Of a stretch of 64,000 bases of DNA, positions 41,021 to 51,611 are shown one piece after another; the first letter of the stretch is position 1; every line of letters begins with the position of its first letter. Source of the DNA: an uncultured Eubacteriales bacterium (lineage in GTDB: Bacteria > Bacillota > Clostridia > Peptostreptococcales > Anaerovoracaceae); assembly GCA_900542295.1 (NCBI GenBank), contig UQNJ01000002.1:124001-188000 (forward strand). Direction: 5' to 3'. Made by a program: the position numbers and the translations under genes. A model generated the notes under the pieces. The model saw nothing but the letters and a program-made list of their open reading frames with translations, had not been told where the DNA came from and ran no database searches.

Positions 41021-43399
41021 TTACTCCTGCAGGGTAACGATAGTAACTCCGTCACCGCCTTCATTATACTTCCCCTTGCGATAAGACGCAACCAGCTTGT
41101 GATTTTTGAATATTTTCCTCAGACCCTCTTTGAGTATTCCCTCTCCTCTTCCATGAATTACAGTCACTTCTTTGAGGCCTGCAATATAAGCATCATCAAG
41201 ATATTTATCAACATCCATAATAGCGTCTTCAAGGTTCTTACCCTGTACATTTACTGACATGGAAATCGCCTGAGCCTTGGACTTATAAAGCTGACCGTAT
41301 CTGCCGGCCCCTCCGCCTGAATTTTTTTCGCCGTCTCCTTTTTCCATAAACATCAAATCTTCTATGTTTATGCTGACTTTCATTATGCCTATCTTTACCT
41401 GGAGTTCCCCCCTGTCATCAGGCAGAGTCAAGATTTCTCCCACCTGATTCAGTGTCAGGACTTTAACCTTATCACCTATTTTAAGCTGCGAAGCATTTAC
41501 GGGTTTTTGGTTGATTCTCCTTATAAGTTTCTCCGCAACCTTTCCTTCTGCATCTGCCAGACGTTTCCGGTTGCTTTGGAAACTGCGGTTTCGCTCGCCC
41601 ATGCTTTCAAGCTTGTTGAGTGTTCTCAGTTCTCTTCCCACATCCACGGCTACTTCTTTTGCTTCTCTTAGTATATCTCTTGCTTCCGCTTTCGCCTTTT
41701 TTATTATTTCTTCTTCTTTTGCCTTAAGAAGCTCTTCTCGCTTCTCCATGTCTTTCTGTTTTGCTTTAAGCTCAGCAGAAATGCGAATTGCTTCATCTCT
41801 TTCTTCTTCTGCTTTTTTTCGATCTCTTTCTATGGTATCTATAACATCTTCAAATTCTATATCACCTTGTTCAAGCAGCTGCTGCGCTCTTTCTATTAAA
41901 TTTTCAGACAAACCAAGCTTTCCGGCAATTTCAAATGCATTGGATTTTCCCGGAACTCCTGTAAGAAGTCTGTAGGTCGGACTCAGAGTACTTACATCAA
42001 ATTCCATCGATCCATTCTCCACCCCATCTGTAGAAAGTGCGTATTTTTTCAGCTCGTTATAATGAGTTGTGGCTATGGTTGATGCTCCCCATGACTTGAG
42101 ATTCTCAAGTATGGCAATAGCAAGTGCTGCCCCCTCTGTAGGGTCGGTTCCGGCTCCAAGTTCATCTAAAAGTATCAGTGATTTATTGTCTGCCTTTTTT
42201 AATATATAAACTATATTCTTCATATGTGAAGAAAATGTACTCAAACTCTGTTCTATACTCTGCTCGTCGCCTATATCCGCAAAAACCTGCTCAAATACAG
42301 GTATACGGCTTTCAGAAGATGCAGGTATATGAAGACCGCTTTGTGCCATCACAGTAAGAAGCCCTACAGTCTTCAGCGTTACAGTTTTTCCTCCCGTATT
42401 AGGTCCTGTAACCACCAATGTCTTATAATTTCCCCCGACTGAAACATCTATTGGAACTGCTTTCTTTTCATCTATCAATGGGTGTCTTGCTTTTTTCAAA
42501 ATCAGCTCTCCGTCATCGGCTATATTAGGACTTTCACCCTTCATAGCTACCGAAAGCTTTCCTTTTGCAAAGATAATATCTATCATTATCAAGAGCTTCT
42601 GGTTATTCATAAGATGATGAAAATGCTCTGCAACAGCAGAAGAAAGCTCTGCCAAAATTCTTTCGATTTCAGCCTGCTCCGCCAGTTCAAGTTCCCTCAG
42701 CTCATTATTCAGATTTACTATAACCTGGGGCTCAATAAATACTGTGGCTCCCGTTGCCGACTGGTCATGAACAATTCCGGGAAATCTCCCTCTGTGCTCT
42801 GCTTTTACAGGAACAACATATCTTCCGTCTCTAATTGTCACGATAGAGTCCTGAAGATATGTTTTGTTTTCGGAAGAGTTCAGTATATTATTTAATCTGT
42901 TCCTTATAGCGTCGTTCTGTCTTGTTATGCTCCTCCTTATATCTTTCAGTTTAGGGGAAGCATTGTCTGCCATCTCATCCTCAGACAAAATACATCTGTC
43001 TATATTTTCTGCAAGTCCGGGGAATGTAACAAGAACTTCTCTTATACCATCCAATATGGGAAGAGGCGGCAGGTCACTCTTCAAAAAAGTTATGACATCA
43101 GCCGCCACTCTGATATTATAAAGTACTTTAAGAAGCTGCCCCATTGTAAGGCTGCCTCCTTTTCTCGCAAAATGCAGAGATTCCTCTATATTATAAATTT
43201 GCCCCAAAGGCGCTGCACCTTTATGCATTATAACAGTCACAGCCTCATCCGTTTCCGCAAGCGCTTCCCTGACCTTCGTTATATCTGTCATAGGAGAAAG
43301 GTTTAGAAGTGCTTTTTTTGCGGCCTGTGAATTCGCCTGTTTCTCAAGTAAATGCAGAATTTTATCGTATTCAAGAGTATTAAGTGCCTTAGCCTTCAT
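41021..43399 (-). CDS. mutS2: MutS2 (endonuclease/ribosome-rescue ATPase)
   Basis: This 792-aa protein has the MutS-type lever and core, Walker A GPNTGGKTVTLK (about residues 334-345), Walker B LILLDELGAGTDP, a long coiled coil (about 515-620) and a C-terminal Smr domain (VNVQGKNLEDAIMDVDKYLDDA and HGRGEGILKEGLR). The missing mismatch-recognition domain marks MutS2. Members suppress recombination or act on collided ribosomes. Its start overlaps the zapA end by 11 bp. Confidence 0.95.
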   Translation of the reverse strand: MKAKALNTLEYDKILHLLEKQANSQAAKKALLNLSPMTDITKVREALAETDEAVTVIMHKGAAPLGQIYNIEESLHFARKGGSLTMGQLLKVLYNIRVAADVITFLKSDLPPLPILDGIREVLVTFPGLAENIDRCILSEDEMADNASPKLKDIRRSITRQNDAIRNRLNNILNSSENKTYLQDSIVTIRDGRYVVPVKAEHRGRFPGIVHDQSATGATVFIEPQVIVNLNNELRELELAEQAEIERILAELSSAVAEHFHHLMNNQKLLIMIDIIFAKGKLSVAMKGESPNIADDGELILKKARHPLIDEKKAVPIDVSVGGNYKTLVVTGPNTGGKTVTLKTVGLLTVMAQSGLHIPASSESRIPVFEQVFADIGDEQSIEQSLSTFSSHMKNIVYILKKADNKSLILLDELGAGTDPTEGAALAIAILENLKSWGASTIATTHYNELKKYALSTDGVENGSMEFDVSTLSPTYRLLTGVPGKSNAFEIAGKLGLSENLIERAQQLLEQGDIEFEDVIDTIERDRKKAEEERDEAIRISAELKAKQKDMEKREELLKAKEEEIIKKAKAEARDILREAKEVAVDVGRELRTLNKLESMGERNRSFQSNRKRLADAEGKVAEKLIRRINQKPVNASQLKIGDKVKVLTLNQVGEILTLPDDRGELQVKIGIMKVSINIEDLMFMEKGDGEKNSGGGAGRYGQLYKSKAQAISMSVNVQGKNLEDAIMDVDKYLDDAYIAGLKEVTVIHGRGEGILKEGLRKIFKNHKLVASYRKGKYNEGGDGVTIVTLQE

Positions 43400-43862
43400 T
43401 GTTTTTCTTATATTCCTCCAACTCTCTTTTCAGCTGCATGTTTTCCATCTGCAAATCGAAGAAAGAATTCTCAAACTCGCTGCAACGAGCCTCAAGTTCC
43501 TTATATTTATCTTCTTCCGCCTGTTTTTCTTCCGCAGCTCTTGCTGCCGATTCCTTATACTGAACAAAATTCTTTTTAGCTTCTTCCCAAAGCTTTATAT
43601 AATGTTCGGTTTCTTCCCTCAATTTCTCATTTTCCTCTCTGAGCTTGAGATTCTCGGCGGCAGTTTCAAAGCACTCATCCGCAAGGTTTATAGCAGTCAA
43701 TACTGCCAGAGTGCCTTGACCGTTACTTGAAAAGCTGCGTCCCAGTTCACGCATCTTTTCATTTACATGAGAAGCTATCTTCCTTATGGATTCCTCGTCT
43801 TTTTCTCCTGCAATAGTATACTCCTGACCGTATATTCTTACCTTTACCTTGTTGCTTTCCAT
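43389..43862 (-). CDS. zapA: Cell division protein ZapA
   Basis: This 157-aa protein has the ZapA head (KVKVRIYGQEYTIAGEKDEESIRKIASHVNEKMRELG) followed by a long coiled coil to the C-terminus. ZapA bundles FtsZ filaments. I chose the ATG at 43862 because AAGGAG is well spaced; a longer frame starts inside pheT. It lies 10 bp after pheT. Confidence 0.88.
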   Translation of the reverse strand: MESNKVKVRIYGQEYTIAGEKDEESIRKIASHVNEKMRELGRSFSSNGQGTLAVLTAINLADECFETAAENLKLREENEKLREETEHYIKLWEEAKKNFVQYKESAARAAEEKQAEEDKYKELEARCSEFENSFFDLQMENMQLKRELEEYKKNNEG

Positions 43863-43872
43863 TCCATTCTCC

Positions 43873-46335
43873 TTAAATGTCTCTGAGAGCTGCATCCAGT
43901 TTTTCTTTCAGTGCGTCAAGTATTCTGCCGTGTACCTTATTTACATCTTCATCGGTGAGAGTTCTTTCATCATGTCTGTAGGTCATGGCAAACGCAACAC
44001 TCTTTTTATTTTCTCCTACCTGCGGACCTCTGTAAACATCAAACATCTTTACCTCTCTGAGAAGCTTTCCTCCCGCCGCTTTGATAGTTCTTTCTATATC
44101 TCCCACAGCTGTATCTTCGTCAACAACAAGAGCTATATCTCGTGAAACCGCAGGATACTTAGGCAGAGGGCTGTAAACCTTTTCAAGATTTGCCATTTCC
44201 GATACGACATTGAAGAAAAGCTCGGCAACATAGCATCGTGTACCTATTGCGTACTTTTCGGCTACATCGGGATGAACTTCTCCCATTATTCCAAGCTCAA
44301 CAAACTCTTCGTCTGAACCTGCCAAACCGAAATTATCGTCTTTTACTGCGATTCTTGCACATCTTCCCGGATGATATGTGCCGTATTCTTTTTCCGGAAT
44401 AAATTCAAGTTCTTTTATTCCAAGTTTTCCTAAAAGTTCTTCTATGGTACCTTTAAGGGTAAAGAAATCTTCTTCCGGACCGTATAAACCTATTGACATC
44501 GCATCACTTTCTGTAGGAAGCTCGTTTTCATCAAGAAGATTTACCATGAATGTATTGCCGATTTCAAACGCTCTTACCGACTCTGTATTTCTTGAATAGT
44601 TTCTTCCAAGTACCTCAATCATTCCCGGTGTAAGAACAGTTCTCATGACGGAAGTATCCTCTCCCAGAGGGTTGAGAATTCTTACAAAAGCTCTCTCCCA
44701 TGAGTCTTCATCTATTCTTATGTTATCAACACCTTTAGGACTTACGAAAGAATAAGTCTGAATCTCATTGGCGCCAAGGGCACACATGGCTTCTCTTGCC
44801 ATATCCTTTACATCTCTTTCGTATGACTGAGATGCTTCGTTGTTTCCTTTTGGAATTGTTACAGGCATCTTATCGTATCCGTAAAGTCTTGCCACCTCTT
44901 CGATAAGATCTTCTTCTATTTCTATATCCTGTCTTACGGTAGGAGGTGTTACATACATATCATCTCCGTCGCCTTCAACTTTCATCTCGAGAGCCTCGAA
45001 ATAATTCACCATCTGCTCTCTGTCTATATCTATACCGAGAACGCTGTTTATTCTGCTCACCCTTCCATGAACTGTTCTTGCTTTTTCTGGTTCAGGATAT
45101 ACATCGACTCTTCCTCCTACTACTTTTCCTCCGCCGATAAGTTCTATCAGATAGCACACTCTGTCGGCAGCATCTCCGCATAGATTAGGGTCTATGCCTT
45201 TTTCGTATCTTGAAGATGCTTCTGTTCTGAGTCCCAGTCTCTTGGCTGTAGTTCTAACGCTGTTTCCAAGGAAGTTGGCTGATTCCACAATTATAGTTGA
45301 AGTGTCTTTTTCTATCTCGGAATTCAGTCCTCCCATTACGCCTGCAACTGCTATTGACTTTTCTGCGTCATGTATCATCAGCATTTTGTCGTCAAGAGTT
45401 CTTTCGGTTCCGTCAAGAGTAGTAAATTTTTCGCCGGCCTCAGCAGTATCAACGACAATCTTTCTGCCTGCTACACTGTTTATGTCGAAGGCGTGTATCG
45501 GCTGACCGTATTCCAGCATTACAAAGTTAGTTATATCAACAATATTGTTTATGGGTCTCATACCCGCATGAATAAGTCTTCTCTGTAACCACCATGGAGA
45601 CTCCTCTACTTTAACATCTTTTACGATTCTTGCAACATAACGCTTGCAAAGCTCTGATTTTATCTCTACGCTTACGAAATCCGAAGCATCCCCCTCCTCG
45701 TCTCTGCACTGTGTCTGAGGATATTTTACTTTATCGCCAAAAGTTGCGGCTGCTTCTCTTGCCATGCCTACCATGGAAAGACAATCAGGTCTGTTTGGTG
45801 TTATTTCAAAATCTATTACTGAATCTTTGAGTTCCAGAGCCTCTGCAAAATCTTTTCCTACAGGATATTCTCCGTTTAAAATCCAGATTCCATCTCTCTG
45901 ATTTACAGGCACAACCTTATCGGCAAAGCCGAGTTCTCCGAAGGAACAAAGCATACCTTCCGACTCCACACCTCTAAGCTTACCTGCTTTTATAACAACT
46001 CCGTCATCTGTCTTAGGCTGTCCGTGAAGAGGTCCCGGTATTCTGCTTCCGTCTAATGCTACAGGAACATATGCACCCTCAAATACATTAGGTGCTCCTG
46101 TAACTATCTGAACAGGTTTTTCTTTGCCTACATCAAGCTGACATACCACAAGCTTATCAGCATCCGGATGCTTTTCTATTTTCAATATCCTGCCTACCAC
46201 TACATTTTCCATATCACAGCCGACATGTTCCATAGTTTCCAAATTGGAACCTGACATTATCATTCTGTCGCAGAAAGTTTCAGGATCTGCTTTTATATCT
46301 GTATAATCTTTTAACCATGCTAATGAAACTATCAT
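43873..46335 (-). CDS. pheT: Phenylalanyl-tRNA synthetase beta subunit
   Basis: This 820-aa protein has the N-terminal tRNA-binding OB domain (VVVGRILKIEKHPDADKLVVCQLDVG, about residues 43-68), B3/B4 editing region, B5 domain and C-terminal FDX-ACB domain (PKYPAVSRDIALVVDE to the end). The ATG at 46335 has GGGAGG; a longer frame overlaps pheS and was not used. It is 13 bp downstream of pheS. Confidence 0.96.
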   Translation of the reverse strand: MIVSLAWLKDYTDIKADPETFCDRMIMSGSNLETMEHVGCDMENVVVGRILKIEKHPDADKLVVCQLDVGKEKPVQIVTGAPNVFEGAYVPVALDGSRIPGPLHGQPKTDDGVVIKAGKLRGVESEGMLCSFGELGFADKVVPVNQRDGIWILNGEYPVGKDFAEALELKDSVIDFEITPNRPDCLSMVGMAREAAATFGDKVKYPQTQCRDEEGDASDFVSVEIKSELCKRYVARIVKDVKVEESPWWLQRRLIHAGMRPINNIVDITNFVMLEYGQPIHAFDINSVAGRKIVVDTAEAGEKFTTLDGTERTLDDKMLMIHDAEKSIAVAGVMGGLNSEIEKDTSTIIVESANFLGNSVRTTAKRLGLRTEASSRYEKGIDPNLCGDAADRVCYLIELIGGGKVVGGRVDVYPEPEKARTVHGRVSRINSVLGIDIDREQMVNYFEALEMKVEGDGDDMYVTPPTVRQDIEIEEDLIEEVARLYGYDKMPVTIPKGNNEASQSYERDVKDMAREAMCALGANEIQTYSFVSPKGVDNIRIDEDSWERAFVRILNPLGEDTSVMRTVLTPGMIEVLGRNYSRNTESVRAFEIGNTFMVNLLDENELPTESDAMSIGLYGPEEDFFTLKGTIEELLGKLGIKELEFIPEKEYGTYHPGRCARIAVKDDNFGLAGSDEEFVELGIMGEVHPDVAEKYAIGTRCYVAELFFNVVSEMANLEKVYSPLPKYPAVSRDIALVVDEDTAVGDIERTIKAAGGKLLREVKMFDVYRGPQVGENKKSVAFAMTYRHDERTLTDEDVNKVHGRILDALKEKLDAALRDI

Positions 46336-46348
46336 TCGATCTACCTCC

Positions 46349-47371
46349 CTACTTGAACTGTTCAATAAAACGCATATCGTTTTCGTAAAGCAGTCTGATG
46401 TCATCTATTCCGTATTTGAGCATTGCTATTCTCTCAACTCCCATACCGAATGCAAAACCTGTATATTTTTCGGTATCTATTCCGCCTACCTTCAATACAT
46501 TAGGATGCACCATTCCACAGCCCAAGATTTCTATCCAACCGCTGCCCTTACATACTCTGCATCCCTTTCCTCCGCACTTGAAGCATGAAACATCCATTTC
46601 TGCTGATGGTTCGGTAAACGGGAAGTGGTGAGGCCTGAATTTTGTTCTGGTCTGTGAACCGAACATCTGCTTGGCAAAGCTGTCAAGCACACCTTTCAGG
46701 TCTGCCATGGTAATTCCTTCATCTACAACGAGTCCCTCAACCTGATGGAACATAGGAGAATGAGTTGCATCAGGAGTATCACAGCGGAAGCAGCGACCGG
46801 GAGCAAAAACTCTGATAGGAGGTTTCTGCGTCATTAAAGTTCTTACCTGTACAGGTGATGTCTGTGTTCTAAGAAGTATATCATCGTTTATGTAAAATGT
46901 ATCAGTCCAGTCTCGTGCAGGATGATACGGGCCTGCGTTCAAAGCGTCAAAATTATTGAAAACCGTCTCAACCTCAGGTCCTTCTGTCAGCGAAAATCCC
47001 ATGGATTTGAAAACCTTGGATATTTCCTCTATTGTAATTGTTATAGGGTGCTTTGTTCCCAGCTTGCGAGTCTTTCCCGGCTCAGTTACATCTATTGCCT
47101 CGGCCTTGAATCTTTCCTCTTTGGCTTTTTCTTTGAGTTGGTTCACCTTTTCTGCAAGCATTGCCTCAATCTCAGCTCTTACCTGATTAGCTGCCTGTCC
47201 CAGTTCTTTTCTCTCATCGGGAGACAACCCACCCATTGATCTTAATATTTCTGTAAGTGCTCCTTTTTTCCCCAGCACTTTGACTCTTGTCTCGTCTGTT
47301 TCCTGCAAAGAAGCTGCATTTTCAAGCTGTTTTTTTGATTCTTCTAAAATTGTTCTCAATTTCTCTTTCAT
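46349..47371 (-). CDS. pheS: Phenylalanyl-tRNA synthetase alpha subunit
   Basis: This 340-aa class II catalytic subunit has an N-terminal coiled coil, motif 1 around GFSLTEGPEVETVFNNFDALN, motif 2 FRCDTPDATHSPMFHQVEGL and motif 3 GFAFGMGVERIAML. Length is standard. It lies between a SpoU methyltransferase gene and pheT. No T-box leader is visible in the 56-bp upstream gap. Confidence 0.97.
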   Translation of the reverse strand: MKEKLRTILEESKKQLENAASLQETDETRVKVLGKKGALTEILRSMGGLSPDERKELGQAANQVRAEIEAMLAEKVNQLKEKAKEERFKAEAIDVTEPGKTRKLGTKHPITITIEEISKVFKSMGFSLTEGPEVETVFNNFDALNAGPYHPARDWTDTFYINDDILLRTQTSPVQVRTLMTQKPPIRVFAPGRCFRCDTPDATHSPMFHQVEGLVVDEGITMADLKGVLDSFAKQMFGSQTRTKFRPHHFPFTEPSAEMDVSCFKCGGKGCRVCKGSGWIEILGCGMVHPNVLKVGGIDTEKYTGFAFGMGVERIAMLKYGIDDIRLLYENDMRFIEQFK

Positions 47372-47427
47372 GTTTTTTCAGACCTCTCGATATGAATATT
47401 TATGTTTATCAATTTCCTTGTATTATT

Positions 47428-48225
47428 CTATGCATCGTGTTTAATTCTGACGGCTTCATACATGATTATTGCTGCCGCCACCGAAGCATTTAAGGACTCT
47501 ATTGTTCCTCTCATTGGAATTTTTATTTTCAATTCTGATTTTCCCATGAGGTTTTCCGATACACCGTTTCCTTCGTTACCTACTATAAAAGCGATATTGC
47601 GGCTCATATCCTCCTCATAATAATATCGGCTGCCAACGGGACTTGCGGCTGCAAGCTTCTTGCCGGCAGCCTTAATAAATCGTATAAGCTCCTCTTCTGT
47701 ATTCAGGAAAAGCACCGGAACTCTAAAAAGCGATCCGGCAGCTGACCTAACAGTCTTTGGAGAAAAAATATCTGCAGTACCCTTCATCGCTATAACCAGA
47801 CCATAACCGGCAGCATCTGCCGTTCTTATTATAGTTCCTATATTGCCGGGATCCTGTAATCTGTCTAAAATCACAAAATTACTATCTTTGCTGCAATTAA
47901 AAAGAATTTCATCCGCTGAAATTTCCGGCTTTTTAACTGCGGCTATCACGCCTTGGCTTGTCTCGGTCATGGCTAAGTCTTTAAATACGGCTTCATCGGC
48001 AACAAAAATATTACTTTTTATTTTATCTGCAATATTTTCTATAATTCCGACACTGTCTTTTCTGCATACGACAGATTCTATAACTGTATTACTGCTTAAA
48101 ACCGCCTCATTTAAAAGATTTTCTCCCTCGATAAGGTACATACCTGTCTTATCTCTGTATTTTTTTGTCTGTAGCTTTTTTAAAAGCTTATATACCTGAT
48201 TGTTTTTAGATGTTATTTCTATCAC
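47428..48225 (-). CDS. SpoU-family RNA 2'-O-methyltransferase
   Basis: This 265-aa protein has an N-terminal substrate-binding domain (ITSKNNQVYKLLKKLQTKKYRDKTGMYLIEGENLL) and a SPOUT domain with the three motifs QDPGNIGTIIRTADAAG, VGNEGNGVS and IPMRGTIESLNASVAAAI. It methylates rRNA or tRNA; such genes sit upstream of pheS in many Firmicutes. The exact target is not readable. Confidence 0.92.
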   Translation of the reverse strand: MIEITSKNNQVYKLLKKLQTKKYRDKTGMYLIEGENLLNEAVLSSNTVIESVVCRKDSVGIIENIADKIKSNIFVADEAVFKDLAMTETSQGVIAAVKKPEISADEILFNCSKDSNFVILDRLQDPGNIGTIIRTADAAGYGLVIAMKGTADIFSPKTVRSAAGSLFRVPVLFLNTEEELIRFIKAAGKKLAAASPVGSRYYYEEDMSRNIAFIVGNEGNGVSENLMGKSELKIKIPMRGTIESLNASVAAAIIMYEAVRIKHDA

Positions 48226-48259
48226 TTTAATTTCCTGAATTCAATGATAATTTATCATA

Positions 48260-48280
48260 AGAGCCGGCTGCGCCGGCTCT
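48260..48280 (-). terminator. Hairpin after ftsZ
   Basis: AGAGCCGGC pairs perfectly with GCCGGCTCT around TGC. The U tract after it on the minus strand (TTATGATAAATT) is weak, so termination between ftsZ and the methyltransferase gene may be partial. Confidence 0.65.
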
Positions 48281-48287
48281 GACATTG

Positions 48288-49448
48288 CTATTTAAGAAAA
48301 TCCGGAATTTCAAATTTTGAAGTCCCCTCTTCCTCGTCACTTAAAAGATCCTGTAAAGTGCGCTCGGTTCCGCTTAGACCTTCCACCTGACCAAAAACCA
48401 CATCCTCATCGTTTTTTGAATTCTCTGCCTTGGCCGGTTCTTCCTTCTCAAGACCTCTTGAAGGAGCAGATTTTTCAGCTTCCTCCTTTTCCAGTCCTTC
48501 ACCGAAGCCGGTTGCGATCACGGTAATTGCCACTTCGTCTTCCATCTCTTCGTTTACAGCGGCTCCGAAAATGAGTATGCAGTCTCTGTCTGCCTGTTCT
48601 TCAACCATTCCGGCAATCTTGCTGACTTCAAGCATTCCTAAATCGTATCCGCCTGAAACATAAAGCAGTATTGCTTTTGCACCCTGGATGGTAGTCTCAA
48701 GCATAGGACTTTCTATTGCCGACTTGACGGCATCTTCTGCTCTGTTCTCTCCATGACCTTTACCTGTACCCATATGTGCGATGCCTCTGTCTGTCATTAC
48801 AGACTTAACATCGGCAAAGTCCACATTGATAAGAGCAAAGTCGGAAATCAGATCGGATATTCCCTGTACTCCCTGTCTGAGCACATCGTCGGCCATGCGG
48901 AAAGCGTCAAGCATCGAAGTGTTTTTATCACAATTCTGAAGCAATTTATCATTAGGAACAACCACTAAAGAATCAACATATCGCTTAAGGAATCCTATTC
49001 CCAGCTCTGCTTGTTTCTTTCGTTTGGCGCCCTCAAAAGAGAAAGGTTTTGTCACAACCCCAACTGTAAGAATTCCCATGTCTCTTGCAGCTTTTGCTAT
49101 TATAGGGGCAGCCCCGGTTCCTGTGCCGCCTCCCATACCTGCAGTCACAAAAATCATATCTGCTCCGTCAATTATAGCAGATATTTCATCCAACGTTTCC
49201 TCGGCAGCTCTCTGACCAACTTCAGGATTCGCTCCTGCACCCAGTCCTCTTGTGAGCTTTTCCCCTATCTGTATCTTAGTCTCAGCAAGACATCTGTTGA
49301 GTGCTTGTCTATCTGTATTAACGGCAATAAACTCAACGCCCTGGAGTCCGGCCTCTACCATGCGATTAACTGCATTGCATCCGCCGCCACCAACACCGAT
49401 GACTTTTATGACTGCCGCTTTTTCCATTTCAGTCTCTATCTGTAGCAT
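48288..49448 (-). CDS. ftsZ: Cell division GTPase FtsZ
   Basis: This 386-aa tubulin homologue has [17 protein letters not shown] (about residues 14-30), the tubulin signature [10 protein letters not shown] (about 111-120), the T7-loop region [11 protein letters not shown], and the C-terminal peptide FEIPDFLK that binds membrane tethers. It forms the division ring. GAGGAGG precedes the ATG. It closes the dcw series; no ftsA gene is found upstream of it, so another tether such as SepF is likely encoded elsewhere. Confidence 0.97.
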   Translation of the reverse strand: MLQIETEMEKAAVIKVIGVGGGGCNAVNRMVEAGLQGVEFIAVNTDRQALNRCLAETKIQIGEKLTRGLGAGANPEVGQRAAEETLDEISAIIDGADMIFVTAGMGGGTGTGAAPIIAKAARDMGILTVGVVTKPFSFEGAKRKKQAELGIGFLKRYVDSLVVVPNDKLLQNCDKNTSMLDAFRMADDVLRQGVQGISDLISDFALINVDFADVKSVMTDRGIAHMGTGKGHGENRAEDAVKSAIESPMLETTIQGAKAILLYVSGGYDLGMLEVSKIAGMVEEQADRDCILIFGAAVNEEMEDEVAITVIATGFGEGLEKEEAEKSAPSRGLEKEEPAKAENSKNDEDVVFGQVEGLSGTERTLQDLLSDEEEGTSKFEIPDFLK

Positions 49449-49544
49449 CTTAAATCCTTCCTCCTCAGTATTCCCATTATCTTTTATATTTTATCATATA
49501 TGAAACCCTATTGCACGAAAAATTAAGGTTTTTTTAAGGTTTTT

Positions 49545-50300
49545 TTAGTCAAAAGCAGGGCTGAAAGAAATGTATTCGTCTCCGCTCACCTTAACTGTAC
49601 CTCTTTCTATATTTATATCAAAAAGACCCTTTATCACCTTTTGCAGATTGCCGCTCTCCATTGCCTTCGTAATGTTCTGGGATGTTCCTACACATATCAG
49701 ACTGTCCAGCACATATGCTTTAACTCCTGTTTCTGTCGTTTCAACAGTCTTAAAATACATGTCGTTTTTATCCATTGAGTCAATCAGATCCATTATCTGC
49801 CTCATCTTAACGGTTTCTTCAACTTCTATAGGCAATCCGACCTCTATCTTGCTTATCGTAAGTCCCTTGATTATAGTCAGCTCCGGCTCAACTTCCGTCT
49901 TCCTCAAAACTGTCTCATCTTTATCTAAAACCACATAATTTTCGCCGTAAGCGACGGCACATATCTGTTTTCTTTCAGTTATTTCTATTTTTATTTTGTC
50001 AGGTAAAATTCTCTTTACTTTTACCTTTTCCATATATGGATCTTTTTCAAGTCGTTTTTTTATATCTCCGACTCCTGCTCCCCAGAATATATTTTTTCCC
50101 GTCTTGCAGTTTCCCATGGTCATTATCTCGTCTTCACTGTAATACGCATTTCCGGAAACCTCAAAGGAGGTAACATCGAAAAGCTGTGATGATGCGAAAA
50201 AATAAATTCCGATACCTACCGCTGCAATGATAATCAGTTTAACCAGCAGACTGATTCTTTTTTTCTTATGTTTCTTCTCTCTTCGTTTCAATAAACCCAC
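49545..50300 (-). CDS. divIB: Division protein FtsQ/DivIB
   Basis: This protein of about 250 aa has a basic cytoplasmic N-terminus, one membrane segment (about residues 19-36), a POTRA domain (VTSFEVSGNAYYSEDEIMTM and on) and a beta domain. It joins FtsL and DivIC in the divisome outside the membrane. The frame opens with GTG at 50300, but GGTGG is better spaced for a TTG at 50291. The start overlaps the end of murA by 26-35 bp. Confidence 0.9.
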   Translation of the reverse strand: MGLLKRREKKHKKKRISLLVKLIIIAAVGIGIYFFASSQLFDVTSFEVSGNAYYSEDEIMTMGNCKTGKNIFWGAGVGDIKKRLEKDPYMEKVKVKRILPDKIKIEITERKQICAVAYGENYVVLDKDETVLRKTEVEPELTIIKGLTISKIEVGLPIEVEETVKMRQIMDLIDSMDKNDMYFKTVETTETGVKAYVLDSLICVGTSQNITKAMESGNLQKVIKGLFDINIERGTVKVSGDEYISFSPAFD

Positions 50301-51537
50301 CTAAAGCCTTAAATCCTTTTTCAAGATCTTCGTATCCCCTTTGTATATGAAAAATATTCTTTACAGTTGTGCTTCCTTCCGCCATAAAGCCGGCCGTAAC
50401 AAGAGCTGCTCCCCCTCTCAGATCCATGGCTGAAACTTCTGCTCCATGTAAATTTTTCACCCCTCTTATTATAGCATTTTTACCACAAGTTTCAATATCT
50501 GCCCCCATTTTAACCAGATCATTTTTATGGGTAAACCGGCTTTCAAATATTTCTTCTCTTATAGTAGTAAGCCCGGTGCTGCAAGTACAAAGACTCATCA
50601 TCTGAGGCTGGCAGTCAGTAGGGAATCCCGGATATGGCTGTGTAACAACTATCCCCGGACTCTTAAGCTTTTTAGGCGCCCTTACTTCAATTATATTTTC
50701 GTAACTTCTTATAAAAGCTCCCATCCGTTCAAAGCAATCGAGCACCTCTTTCATTATTTCAGGTCGTATGTTGCGAAATACGGCATTTCCCCCTGTTCCA
50801 ATCACTGCTGTCATATAAGTTGCCGCTTCTATTCTGTCTTCCAGTATAAAATACATCTGCTCCTTATATCCTGTTTTACCTTTACCGCTGCCTTTTATGA
50901 ATATCGTATCGCTGCCTGCGCCGAAAACCTGAAACCCCGATGTGCGTAAAAACCCTTGAAGATCGCTTATCTCAGGTTCAGTTGCACAGTTTTCTATAAT
51001 AGTATCTCCGGTTCCGGACAAAGCCGCCATCATAATGTTTTCTGTAGCTCCTACGCTTGGATATGGCAGAGTTATCCTTCCCCCTTTACATTCACCACGG
51101 CAGCTTATGCAGTTTTCCTCCTCATAGACTTCAAAACCCAATCCGGAAAGGCCTTCTGTGTGCATGTCTATAGGTCTTTTGCCTATATTACACCCTCCCG
51201 GCCTATGTATTACAGCCTCTCCGCATCTGACCAGAAGGCTGCCCATCAAAAATACAGATGACCTTATTTCTGCCATAAGGTTCTCAGGCACTGTGAACTG
51301 ATTTATACCTCTGCTGTCAATTATTATACAGTCTTTCTCCCACCTGCTCTTTGCACCAAGTTCTTTGAGAATATTCTCCATCGCAAAAACATCCCCTATC
51401 CTCGGACAATCGTATATTTCATATATTCCTCCACAGCATACAGTGGCTGCAAGGATAGGCAACGCTGCGTTCTTTGCTCCTCTTATTCTATACTCGCCTC
51501 TAAGCGGAATGCCTCCCTCTATATAGTAGTTTTCCAA
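50266..51537 (-). CDS. murA: UDP-GlcNAc enolpyruvyl transferase MurA
   Basis: This 423-aa enzyme commits UDP-GlcNAc to peptidoglycan synthesis. It has GAKNAALPIL (about residues 21-30), the Cys loop GGCNIGKRPIDMH whose Cys is the fosfomycin target, and the repeated inside-out alpha/beta halves. The start is TTG at 51537, 7 bp after GGGAGGTG; upstream in-frame TTG at 51579 has no ribosome site. murA sits here where Bacillus subtilis has murB. Confidence 0.94.
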   Translation of the reverse strand: MENYYIEGGIPLRGEYRIRGAKNAALPILAATVCCGGIYEIYDCPRIGDVFAMENILKELGAKSRWEKDCIIIDSRGINQFTVPENLMAEIRSSVFLMGSLLVRCGEAVIHRPGGCNIGKRPIDMHTEGLSGLGFEVYEEENCISCRGECKGGRITLPYPSVGATENIMMAALSGTGDTIIENCATEPEISDLQGFLRTSGFQVFGAGSDTIFIKGSGKGKTGYKEQMYFILEDRIEAATYMTAVIGTGGNAVFRNIRPEIMKEVLDCFERMGAFIRSYENIIEVRAPKKLKSPGIVVTQPYPGFPTDCQPQMMSLCTCSTGLTTIREEIFESRFTHKNDLVKMGADIETCGKNAIIRGVKNLHGAEVSAMDLRGGAALVTAGFMAEGSTTVKNIFHIQRGYEDLEKGFKALGGFIETKREET

Positions 51538-51611
51538 CAAAAAGCACCTCCCGACTCTATCTTCATAGTATGCCGGCAAGGTGCTGTGAGTGATTCTTAT
51601 AACTATTTCTT

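Noticed and set aside
47372..47427. T-box riboswitch before pheS
   Set aside because: The gap is only 56 bp and shows no specifier loop or T-box sequence.
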